Source: Formicarius rufipectus (taxonomy: Eukaryota; Chordata; Aves; Passeriformes; Formicariidae). From it: DNA of 64,000 nucleotides. Every line of letters begins with the position of its first letter. Position 1 is the first letter of the stretch. The stretch spans positions 434,001-498,000 of the forward strand of contig VXAU01003747.1 in the NCBI GenBank assembly GCA_013399695.1. Reading direction: 5' to 3'. Below the pieces are notes generated by a model. The model saw only the letters and a program-made list of their open reading frames with translations. It ran no database searches and was not told the origin of the DNA. Below, one piece after another: positions 11,316-23,432 of this stretch. Position numbers and translations under genes: made by a program.

Positions 11316-13653
11316 GCAGGTTTTACAGCTTGAGTAACCACAGAAGTAAAAGTAAAACCTTGCTAGTGATGAATGGTTTGATTTATTAATAGTCTTTGTT
11401 TACCTATGCATCACTGACATGATTTTCATGCCATTGCTTGCTTTCACAGGAGAGGTATCAAGAAGCCTTGTAACCATTGCTCAGCTCTGCAGAACTGATA
11501 CTGCTGCTGCACTGCTTGGATAAGGGTACACATTGCCTCTTGGACCAACTTCAGATGCCAGATAAGTATACCCATGAATCCTCACTGGAAATTAAAGGGA
11601 TGGAGTTTTGCAGCTGTTTTCTGGAGGAAAGAAAAACAGAGGCACCGTAGGAGAACATGCTGATGACTGAGGTGTTGGTTTGTCTTGTCATCCTGGTCCC
11701 CTTGGTCTAACCTATAATTAACAAATGAGGTACAAAGCTCTTTGAAAGTAGTTTACAGAAGAAACAATAGATTAGGTAAGACCAGTGTGCCCTGAAGTCC
11801 ATCATCTTGTGTCTGGATGATGTCTAGTTACAAGATGCTCTGAGGAAAGGGAAGGAATACTGCTATAGACAAATTTGGCTAAATTTATATTCCGTTAAAA
11901 TGCTCCTTCTTATCCCAAGTATTTTGTTTAACCTCAAAGCACGTGGTTAAGTCTTCCGTTATTAATTCCACACTGCCCATAAAGTTTTCAGTTTCAGGAC
12001 TGTAAAATTTTGCTACTTTTCCAGTATTTTTGCTCATCTACAAGGCCTCAAGGTTTGGTGCAGATGAGAATGCATTCCTTATTCTTAAAGTAACTCACCC
12101 ATTACTTGTGGTGAGCCTCTGCATTCACGGTGGAAGCCAATAGCTCAGGCTACTTACAGCCTTAAGTCATTTTTTGAACAGTGTGCTGTTTCATGAGTGC
12201 ATTATCACACAGAGAACTGTTAGCTCACATTTATTGTCTATAATGAAGGCACTGCTGTCTGCTACAAATATGCTGCAAATTATCAACATTCCTAACTTCT
12301 GGATAAAAAAATAAGGAATTGGTCTGATGACTGTCACATGATGCTCTGGGTGACATGATCCATCATGAAAGATTAAGCAGAGGTGTCTTATGAATCAGAT
12401 TCATTTTAGTCAGAGATCAGGATGCAAATTCTTTCACTGAATAAGTTTACTCCACCTGGGCTACTGCAGATTTCTGTGATCAGATCTACTTGTTCTGGTC
12501 ATGGCTGCATGTCCTGTTTCTGATCATATCACAACTATCTGTGTAGTTACTATACAAAGTAAATGCTATACACCTCTCATTGACTGCAGAAATAACTGTG
12601 CCTTTCAGCAAATCAAACACAAGGCTACAGATATTAACCCTGCAAGTATCCAGCAGAAATATTTTTTAATCTAAGGTGAGACAGGCTCATAAATAATTTA
12701 CAAGAAGTTATGACTTTATATTGTCTGAGTAATATATCTGGGGGGAAGGACTAGAGTCAGTGGTGTGGGCTATTCCCCTCTGAGAACTGTAATAAATTTC
12801 TTACATAATAATCTGTTGTGAAAAATATTCTGGTTGTCACGCTTCATACACTGGAGGCATTCTAAGTGGCCTGCCACTGAGTCCCCATTGGATGATAACA
12901 TTGTCCAAATTTCTCATCATTTCACAATTTCACTCCATAGCTCTGTGCTTGTTACAGCCTGCTGCTATAAAAATGATTTTTAATGGAAAAGATCTGACAG
13001 AAACTTTATGCTTTCTTGACAAAATTTTTATTGGGCTGAATACCGGAGTATTACTGACGTAGCTTTGGAGAGGCAGCTATGAGCTGAGGAATTGCTTTGG
13101 GAGGAGGGTAGGGAGGAAGTTTTTATTGCTCTCCTTATATCCTGAAATTAAATGCCTTCACAGCAGAGGAAAGACCTTGGATACTGCTATCAGATAATGG
13201 CACGATCCCCTGGGGCTTATCAATGCACTCGCATTATCAAGGAGAAGTGCAGTCATATATTTTTTTTCTCCAGAAGTTTAACAAACCCCAAAATCTCATG
13301 CCCCTTTATCATTATAATACATAAATATCTCCTAGTCTTGTAGTCATCCCTAAGCTGAGGCCTGCAAAATGGGAAGTGGACAGAGACTAAAGAGCCTATT
13401 CCCTGCTCCCTTCCTGAATGTGGGATTCAGGCTCATTGCACCTCCTATGCCATCAGCAACCTGGGGTACCTATGCAGGCCTAAATATCATGTTGTAACTA
13501 TGCAAACTGAATCCAAGCAGCACAAATTGTCCTCATTACTGATAGTCATAATTACTCCCTCATCTTTGCCCTCATCTCACAGCAGCATGCCCTTGAACAG
13601 TTCTTTGTGCTGACAGAACTGACTCAGAGTACCAAATAAGAGAAAGGACCCAG

Positions 13654-13667
13654 AAAAAAAAAAAAAA
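13654..13667 (+). repeat. A14 homopolymer
   Basis: A simple A14 run, followed by further purines. There is no sign of an associated retroposon. Confidence 0.9.
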
Positions 13668-16600
13668 GAGGAAAAGCCCCAAAACCCACAAGCCATTTTT
13701 TCAGCAGTAAGGACATGGCAGTCATTAGTTAACTTGGATCAGCTGCCGTGAAACCAGGACCTGCCCTGTGAAACCAGGAGAGTACAGCAGTGATTACCAG
13801 GAGCCAAGCTGCCTGATCAGCCCAGATTTGGTGCCCCTGCATGCTCTCTGTGACAATTCCTAATTCAGGAAGGAGGTGCTTACAGTGATTCATGATCTTG
13901 GCAGCACAGGACAATCAAAGGCATGTTCATCTGTTTCCCATCACCACTATTCTTAGGGCACATGTGCAGAAGCTTTCTCCCCTGCAAAACCCACTGCTCC
14001 AAACCCTTTGCTCAGGGCAGGTATCTAGGCCACCCTTCCTGCTGAGTGCTGAGGAAAGAGCTGTGACTGTCCAGCCTCTTAATAATACCATGTAAGAACC
14101 TCCCACGAGGAGAAACCAGGACTGCTCTATGAAGTGTGCCTTGCCATTTCTACCATAAGTAAGCAGCATCACAAAGCAAGCAAATTTTACTGCAGACAAA
14201 CTCAGTAACAAACCTCAGGGAGTTATGCACATTAGTAATCATAGTCTGACCTTCAGAACTTCTGATTAATTCCTGCAGACTTCTGAGAAGTAGGACATTG
14301 GTTTAGTTTCACTAGGAAAATTTTAATGTTGAAGTCTAACATTCAGATGCAGCCTAAAGATGTTAGGTCTGGATTTATGGAAGTATTTAAAGGCTTAAAG
14401 ATGCAGATACAGACAGTAGCAGAATTTTGAAAAATGCTTAAGTATCTAACATTATGAAAATCCTCTGAAAATCTGACTAGCTAGATATCTGTATCTCAAA
14501 GTGCCTAATGCCAAAATGACCAAAGTTTGCAGTCCCCCAATGCTGTCTTACAAATACTGTTGAAAATCTGGCCTTAAGGAGCTGATGGTTTTTAAAAGAC
14601 TTGAAGAGTTTGGCTCAGACACTGAGCAGGATTTACATTGCTATAGGACATGTAGATACTTTCCTGTCTTAAATCTGGCCCTTGGTGTATATACTGCTGT
14701 TTCCCTGCTTTTTTATGGTTGTGCTTTTCCACAGCTGATATTGTGTGGTATGAAAATGCCTATACTACTTTGCTGACATCTGTAAGCTGAAAAAAATAAA
14801 AGAAAAAGATAAACACTTAGAAGAGCTTTTTGATAAAGGCAGATCAACTGTAATTGAAATTACGTGCTTAATCATAAGTACTGCATCAAGCAGCAGACTG
14901 TATAGAGGCGTCTTCACTAAGTATATGTTGACCCAGTAGAAATCAGTATGTATTGAAATAAAGATTAATTCAAATTTATAAGCAGAATTTACAACTGCAA
15001 GCTATCTCTCAAGGGGCTCCCGCAGTTGTATGAAAAGTAACATTTACCAGGAAAAATATTTCAGAAACTTCAGCTAAGAAATTAAGAGCTTGCAGCTCCA
15101 CCCCTTAATTCAGAATATGACCTTTTACCCTAAAGACTTCTGAAGCACCACCTAAGACTTGCAAAGAGTCACACTGCTTGTGCTTAACATGATTGGCTCG
15201 GCTTTGCAGGGTAAGGATAACACAGGGTCCTTTGATTCACTCTCTGCAACTCAAATACCAAGAGGACAGTCATTTATCTAAAAAATAACTCAATAAATAT
15301 TAACACAGCCTTCCCCCCAGAAAAAAACCCACTTAGTAAAATCATTATTTCCCTCTTGTCTCATGAGCTGCGGCACAAAGCTGTTTACCTGGCTTGCCAT
15401 GCTGTGGATTACAGTAATACAGCATTACTGGCAGTTAATAGAGTCACTTCTCTACCAGTAGTAAAGTCTGCTCATTCGGTACCTACAAGTAAACAAGGGT
15501 ATGTTACTTCATTAAATGACATTAAAAAGGAAATTGCCAACTGCATGCTGTGCACTGAAGGAGCTAGGCACTGAATATTTAAGGCTGATTCTTTCTTCTC
15601 TTAGTAACACCAACAGCTATGACAACAATGCTCCATTTGCATTGTCAGAAATAAAGCCCTGCCCACTGGAACAGCACTAGTAAAACAAAAAGAGATGCAA
15701 CAGTATCTGATCATATCTGAAAGGTCTTTGCTCTGTATTAGTCTTGTTACAGACACTCACTGGATGTCGAGCCTCTGCTGTGAGTTAGTGGTGTGAGGTT
15801 TTAAGGATACAAGCAGACCAGTCAGACAGCAGCCACTTGGACACTTGTCACCAAGATCCCAGAGTGGTGAAAGCCCAAGGCCCAGATTTACTTTCCTGAC
15901 AAGCTGTGTCATAACAGTTGCTTCGTGCTGCCAGCATTTATGTCACTGGCAGGTCTGTCTGGAAAACAAAAACTATTTCATCACAAACACTCTGACATTT
16001 GGTGCTGTACCATGAACAGGAGGATATCAAGGAGTTTCATGGAAAAATTCTGAAGCAACATGCAACCTGAACCTGCTTTCCCAGAATAACCAAAGCAGTT
16101 TCCTGGAATACAAAAGACAAATTAAAACACATAGGACTACAAACACAGCTGAAAGCAATCCTGATAAATGCTCACAAGCTATTGGATCAGTCACTGTGCC
16201 CCCATCAATTCTTAAGTATATGGTGTGTCCGTGAAGAAGAAACCCAGCAAGACACACTGCAATAAAGTTTAAAACAGAAATCAAGTCCCCGTTCCAAATT
16301 ACAGTAAGCAGATCTTTATGCCTGGCAACTGTGGGCAAGAATGTCAACTAACTAGCTACGTAGAAGGGCCTCCCTCTTTTCTTTCATTGACTCTGGCCAG
16401 AAATATCATACTGAATCCGAAGCAAACCTGATTTTGAAACAATTCTGATTCAGTCTCATCAACCCCTTGGATTTGAGATAAGATTTTCTCCTCTTCTAAA
16501 CATCAGCTGGAACCATTAAGAAACGTCACTGAATAGACTCAAAGGTGGTCAGGAAGAGAAACCAAGGCTAGCAAAAAATCTCAGCAGCAATATAAAAAGC

Positions 16601-18493
16601 AAAAGAACAGCAATTCAAGGGAATTTATGTTTTCATTTATTATCATAGTACCTTTCTTTACTCAGAGGGAGATTGAAAATAAATTACATGCTCAAGTGAA
16701 ATACTGAATGGATGAGGCTTTTGTGTTGTGAATATAAAATCACATCTGCTTTAAAGTATTGTGGGAGAACTAAAGCTTCAGATGAAATTGTTTCCATTTT
16801 CTCATGAAGATCCTGCTTCAATAGCAACAGGATATCCACTTTGGAGATCAGAGAAGGCAGTTGTAGGATGATTTATTTAAAATCACTTGACTCACCAATT
16901 AGCCTACAGCCAATCTACTGGCTGAGAATTCAGACCTTTTAGAGAGTTCCATACTGTTAGGTATTAAGCTACAAAGCACCAAGTGTACAACCCATGCCTT
17001 AATTCACAGATGGATCAAAACCTGCTTAAAATATGGAAGAAACTACACAGATTTAGACCAAGCATTCTATCCAGGATACCATCTCTAATAACAGACAGTA
17101 CTGGTGATTAGGAATGTAGATGGGGCTACTCATCATGTTTAAGAGAGATTGTCTTAATAATAGCTGTGCACAGTTTAAAAAAATCCCCTGAGCCAAAGGT
17201 TACCTGAGGACTGCACTGTTTGCTGGTCCCATAAATGACAACAAATTCCTCTAATACCAACTCTGTATCATCCTGAAGCATCAAGCTGCATGGAGCTTAA
17301 TTATACTCGATGTAGAAAAATACTTCCTTTTCTTTTTCATTTCTCTCCTCAACTAGAGAATTATAATCAAATTAGTCTCTTCTCAGGCCTTTCAGTGTAA
17401 TATGGAGCCTTCTACCACCTGGTCAGCTGGGTTAATACACTAATAGAGGTTATTTGTGTGTGTTTCACAGGCTAGAGCCAACCTCACCTAAATACCAGTC
17501 TCACTGTCAAATAGAGAAAGGGCTGAGTGATGTGGAAGGGTGACCTCCGCAGACCTCGAGCAATGGGCCAGCTCCTTTGTGGCTGAGGAAGAAGTTTGAG
17601 GCAGAAGGGCATCGTGTGAAGGGGCAAAATGTCTGACACTGACTTGTCATGGTACAGCTTCTGCATATTGTGACCACACCATGGTAAATGTGGTCCCCCT
17701 CATCCTCTACTGGTTGGCTGAGCCACTTATTACCCTGTTTATGCCTCAGCATAACAAGCCTTGCCCTCTCATGACTCACAAATGCCCTGAAAGTCCTCCC
17801 GCTGTTGACCCGAGAGAGGTGAGTCACAAAAGCTTTATAAAACAGGATGAATTTGATGGCCCTCCAAGCCCTCTGCAAGAGCCATTTGCTGGGCAAGTTG
17901 ACAGGTTTTCAGAGATAATGGCAATTAATGCAATGACAATTTGCAGTGTGTGTAACTGAGTCACCAGCTGACCAGTTTGATTTGCTGCTGCTGAACAACC
18001 ACTTTCTGGAGCTGCTGAGTGTATTATGTTGTTTGAAGGTTTAGTACGTGTCATCATGCCATGAACTCCTGGGTTAGCATTGTACTGTGATACGAAAAGG
18101 AGCAGCATGGAAACAACAGTCAACACAGGCTTACAAATTCAGTCTGTAAATGCTCCCAGGAGAAATTAGCCCATACTGGGCTCTGGATTACTGTGACACG
18201 ACAGCTACAGAGATCCCAAAAGACACCATTTGGAGGATCTGTGCCCTTCGGTCACAAACTGCTATGTGTGAAAACCAGAGGAAGGATTAATAATCTCTGA
18301 AGCAGTAACCATTAGCAAACAAGAACTATAGACTGCTGGCTTCTGTCCAATAACCCTTGAAAACACGCTTAAAGGGATGGAAATCCAAGAAACATTGTGC
18401 TCCTTAAATCCCAGCTATTTTCAGGGTAAGTCTTGTCCCAGTACATATGAAATCCCACAAAGCTACTAACTAACTTTCCAGGTAACTTCAAAC

Positions 18494-18584
18494 ACTTTCT
18501 TTCTCCAATCCTCCTCCATACTTCCCCTTCTCCACTGCCTCCCATTCTTCGTGTCCCATTCCCCCTCCCAACCTCTCCCCCCCT
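18494..18584 (+). repeat. Polypyrimidine tract
   Basis: About 90 bp that are overwhelmingly C and T on the plus strand, ending in a C7 run. It is low-complexity DNA that could form triplex structures. It is not followed closely by a convincing acceptor and exon. Confidence 0.8.
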
Positions 18585-18850
18585 AAAGAAAGCATTCTTT
18601 TAAAGTTTCTTAACACAAATGACTTTTTAAAATTCCTCATAGTTCAAATCACATAGAACACTGAGGGGTCTAAATAGATGCAGAGGGAGCTAGGCAGGAC
18701 AGCCTGATGGAGACGTGGGCTCACAATAAGCTTGCAACATTCATGCACCACTCCAGATTTTACTGATTTAGGAATAAAGCTTTGGTTACTCCACCATGAT
18801 GCATAATCAGCTGTGACCACTGTCAGGACATAAGAACACAGGGTGTGGGC

Positions 18851-18882
18851 AAAGAAAAAAAGGAAAAAAAAAAAAAAGAAAA
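18851..18882 (+). repeat. A-rich purine tract
   Basis: About 32 bp of A with a few G, including a run of 14 A. Confidence 0.85.
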
Positions 18883-20570
18883 TGTAACCTACCCTCAGAG
18901 CTGAAAACTGTTATTCAGAACCGCTTGATCAATGAAACCAAAATACCCATGAAGAGTCAATGGTCTTTTTATTCCTACTCAGAATTTCATATGAGGAAGA
19001 AGCAGAAAACAGAGGGTAATGGCATAAATTAACTGTCACCTATCCCACACCGCAACAAAGGGCTGCTTTCCTCAATTTCCATTATAAAAGGCACCCACGT
19101 GACCAACTGAGCTTACTGCCTCATTGTGACCCTGAGGTGCTGTGGCTGATTTAACAAAATGAAAGAGAAAATTATGCATCTAACTGTGTGCGGCAGATCA
19201 GTGGCAGAACTTAGAGCCCAGACCACTGCTTCACAGTCCTCTCCTAGCAACAAACCACAGGCACTCTCCCTGGCTTTTCCTCCTGTTTCATGTTCTTGCA
19301 GAGAATGAGCTATAGAGCCCTTGCAGTGATTCACACCCATCTGTATTTAGCCATTTTTTTGCCAATGCTTTACACTGAAGAAGGTATGTCTGTTACATGA
19401 TGAATCAAAATCCACCCTTGTACTCCTACCAGGTAACACTGACTGGGAAGCAAATCCAGAATTTTTATAAACACAAACACAAGAAGTCTATCAAGTCCAC
19501 ACAGCCATACCCAGTAAATTACAAAGAGAATGTATTCTCCCCCTTGCTTTCTGCCAGGTAAGCAAGAGTTCCCTCTTCATTTGTGAACAGGTTGTGTTAT
19601 GATCAACATGGGTCATGCACATATGAGTTTTATAGCTTTGGTGATTTACTTCCAAATATTTTGTTATTACATGAAAGTATCGCTGAAAGATACAATCGTT
19701 AATATTTGTATTTGATATGCTTGTTTCATCTAAATTAAGAACATTGCCTTGATTACAATTTTAAACTCTGCAAGAGAAACTTCACACTACTGCAAAGATG
19801 TCTCCAGCTATTATGAAAATACGTATCTTTCACACACTACACATAGAGTAACAAGACATTCTGTAGCAAAAACATCGCTGTCAGGTGATAACTGAGAGCA
19901 CAGTCCAAAGACTGTATGTGCTAATATAGTTAAATACATGGTATCAGTTATATTAACGCTCACTGAAAACACATGTAAGTGCAATCCTTGAAATTAGAAT
20001 AATTTCTAAAATATTCTAAATGAAATTGCTTTATGGGAGCAAGGTAGGTCGCTGTCACATTTAGTTGGAAGTGGTAGCTTGAACTGCCAGTCCACTGGCT
20101 AGAAATCTAAAAGCAGCAGATCCTACAGGGCAGATCCTACCCTCTGCTGTCTGGAATTAAAGGTCTACCACATGCCCTTGTCTTTTGACAACACCCTACA
20201 CAGAAGATCTATCCCCTGGCAGATGTCAGAAGAAATTTCATCCCCATCCTACAGTTCTGACCCTACAATGAACTTTCTGTACCTGTACCAAGTCCTCCAT
20301 CACCAGATGCTGGCTGGGAATGAGATTTTAATGAGGTCTGAGCCCCTCTGTATGACAAACTGTCTTTCAATGTCATTGTCAGTGCTATGGATTACATTCC
20401 TTAAATTACAGGACAAAACCAGGTAGCATGGAAGGAAGATGGTCATATCTGTCAATATGTGCGTGTATAATTGATTCAGTCCTATTGCTGTTTAAAATTT
20501 CTTGTTCTGATAAGAAGGAGAACCTGAAACTATAAACATCTGCATGTTTTGTATGATTATAAATAAGGGA

Positions 20571-20587
20571 GGGGAAAAAAAAAAAAA
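20571..20587 (+). repeat. Purine tract G4A13
   Basis: G4 (20571-20574) runs straight into A13 (20575-20587). It is another of the recurrent G-run/A-run junctions. Confidence 0.9.
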
Positions 20588-23250
20588 GAGTTATCAAATG
20601 CACTCCATATTTGGGGAGCTAGATAATGTATATAAAAGGGCCTTTATTTTAAATCTTTACTTTCATGGATGACATACACTGTTCAGACTGTTATTAGTTA
20701 GAATTGCACCTCCTTCCCCAGACTGTTCACTCAAATAAAATGAACATTTGCTGTGGTTGCATTCACATTCATTTTCTGCTCCCTCTCTACAGTTACTTCT
20801 GGCAAGTGAATTTCCTGGCAAGGATGTTATCAAAGCAGCAAGTTTTAATTTAATATCAGAGAACATAGACAGAAGGTGTATGTTAAATTCATAAACACAT
20901 CTAGCAGAAACTTCCTTTAAAGAACTATTTTCATTATACTCTGGACTCAGTAATGTGCTGAGGAACATACTTACCTTTAAGCATTTTATGAAGTCCCTTT
21001 GAAATCTGTTTTAATATTTTCCTGAACTGGAACCTCCATCTGGGGAGAGAAACAATACCTTGCTAAAAGTGATGTATCTAATAAAAATGAATCAGCACAG
21101 CTTGCATTTTGATTGCCAATTACCTGCAATCAACTGCTTAGGAAAACTCTACAATCAAAAAATAATGCTTAGAAACATTCATTAAAAATATTTGTGAACA
21201 ACTTCAAGTGTATACAGGAAAGAATATCTATAAACAAGTTCAATTGAATACAGGAAATAAAACACAAAATTGTTGCCAAATAAGCCATGAGGTGAGACTT
21301 CAGGTAATTTATTAATTCTTTTCTATCAGTAATTTACTTAGCTCTTATTGTAAAGCTATACAAACTAAAAATTCAGTTTGCTGTTTGAATTACTACCAGT
21401 GCAATTAATACCACTGGCTAGTTTTGGAATACGTTACAATAAAATGTTTTATTTGAATACATGTATATTCACCATCAAAAAACTTCATTAAGCCTCAGTT
21501 ACAACTGCTACTCAGAAGTTAGGCAGAATGTATCATAAATAGTGAAGAAAAATTAAGCCTATAAAAAGCATGGCAAGTAATAGAAAGGGAAGTGCGATAA
21601 ATATTCAAAGACATTTCCATTTCATGCACACTTCTGAATAACTATGACAGTGGAAAGCACCAAAAATGCTAAAACAGGCATAAAAAAAAAATAACTCTGA
21701 CCCTAAAATCTGGCCCTCAATCAAACTGAAAGAACATGCTTACTCAGCATCTTTGTTATGAGAGGATATTTAAAAGGTTCAAAGACAGAAACATTCAAGT
21801 TCCACTGAAAGCTGAGAGGCTTTGCAAACTAAATTCTCATTTGGGTCCTAGAAATCTTCCCCTGCTTCTTGAGAAGCTGGATAAAAGATTAAAGGCAAAT
21901 TAAAAGTTAAATTGCCCAGTTGCTCCAGACACTTTTTCCAAAAGCATTTTTGAAAAAAATTGAACTATTTAAGAGAAAATCTCTATTTTAATAGAATTGT
22001 TTCAATCTTTTCATGAAGGCTAAGAAGAAATGAAGCATTTTAACAGGCCTTCTAAAGTCTGAAAAACAGGGGCTTTTTTTCCTGGAAAATAAGTACCACT
22101 GCTCAGGGATATGGAATCATCTATTAAGGACACTATCTAAACAAACAGCTGCTAGAAACACACACACTCTGTTTCGTTCAGGGGCATATCCATCGGAAAG
22201 TCATCCCACCAGCAAGACTGCTGCCTGGGCTTTCTGTCTATTGTTGCTAATTGAGCACATTACACTTTCTTGTCATGTTGAAACCACAGTCAAATTCAAG
22301 GCACATTTTACTATAAAAGTCAAAAAATCTTTAACTGCTGCTCCTAGTGACTTTCCTGTTGTCTTACTGTTTGCCACAATTCATTCTTTTATTATTTCTT
22401 TCCTAAGAGAAAAATATAATTTATATTAAGTAAGTGACAAAAACTTTTACGTCTTTTAAGAAGGAGAATGAATCTGGGAAGAAGGGGAATTGGATAATGG
22501 CTGTATTATTCATAGAAATGCATATCTAATGTATATAGTGCTGCTAGTATGCCATCTAAATTTGCTCTAGCTCCAATTAAGCCCATTTAAGTAATGAAAA
22601 TAACTACTCTACTGTATCTGAATATTAATTTCATGGTCTGTTATCAGAGAGTAAAAACATAGTCCTTACTCTTATAGTCATTTTACAATTACTAGCAAAA
22701 CTTTTCAGGGCGCAAAAGTCCACCCAAACAATATTGTTCCTAGATCCTATGATCAAATAAGAACTGGACAGGACCTTGGGACAAAAGTATTGTACAGAGA
22801 TTAAATCTGCATGAAAGTATTTAGCTGTCTGTCTGGAGGAGATGTAATTTTAGCCACATTAACTAGCCCGCAAAACCCAGAATTTTCTGCAAAAATCAAG
22901 CCCTGTAAATGTTACTAAATTGAAAATCCATAAAATCAAGTAACAGCTTTGAAAAACATGGGCATTTGAAACCCTTTAGAAAATACAGAATAATTAATAA
23001 ATAAAAGTTTACTTCAAGTTTTTCTAAAAGGGTGTTAAAATGGGGTTAGACAATCTCAGTTCAAGACAACAAATACCATTCATATTGGGAACCAATTTTG
23101 GAGAGGTGGTAACCTGAGTGTTTTTGAAAGAGAGGGTAAGGAGAGTGAAAAATCATTAAATGATATATTAAACCAATGTTTATTTCTGCATTTTAGCCAA
23201 CTCTAGAATGCAGAGCAGGCATATATACCATTACTCTTTATGCTCCCCAG

Positions 23251-23432
23251 ACTGGTGCGTGCGCTCAGCTGAAAGCAAGCAACTTCCCCCCTTATCACCA
23301 CGATGAAGTGGGTGCACAAGCCTTTGCAGGATGGAGTCCAATCTCATCAAGTACATAGGACCAAAAGAACTGCAGAAGGAGCGATAAGTAACTGTGCAAG
23401 TAACTCTCTGAGTAGTTAATGACTCCAACCAG
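23251..23432 (+). other. Possible spliced exon (speculative)
   Basis: A pyrimidine-containing stretch ending in CCCCAG (23245-23250) resembles a 3' splice site, and CCAG|GTAAGAAC at 23429-23440 is a near-consensus 5' splice site. The 182 bp between them have more CpG than their surroundings. No frame is open across the whole segment in the plus direction. One ATG-initiated frame inside it (23303 onwards, 38 codons) ends before the donor. If it is real, a non-coding RNA exon or 5' UTR exon fits better than a coding exon. Splice-like pairs also occur by chance. Confidence 0.15.

Larger units (their letters stand above)
10800..18490. other. Gene-free sequence with scattered homopolymers
   Basis: I can support no gene over this 7.7 kb. 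Low-complexity features include a pyrimidine-rich segment (11246-11290) ending in A24 (11292-11315) and A14 (13654-13667). The longest frames (17507-17896 minus, 129 codons; 16027-16347 minus, 106 codons) have no recognisable family signature. Overlapping opposite-strand frames at 17500-18126 argue for chance. A block at about 12790-13130 looks like a possible conserved non-coding element and is described in the findings. Confidence 0.6.

Noticed and set aside
16027..16347. 106-codon minus-strand frame with hydrophobic segments
   Set aside because: Could pass as a small membrane protein, but nothing resembles a known family and no supporting gene structure is visible.
17471..18126. Overlapping frames on both strands plus a GAGAG|GTGAGT donor-like site at about 17819 and a TTTCACAG acceptor-like site at about 17470
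   Set aside because: The plus-strand frame starts well inside the would-be exon, and no protein similarity is recognisable. Paired splice-like words are common by chance.
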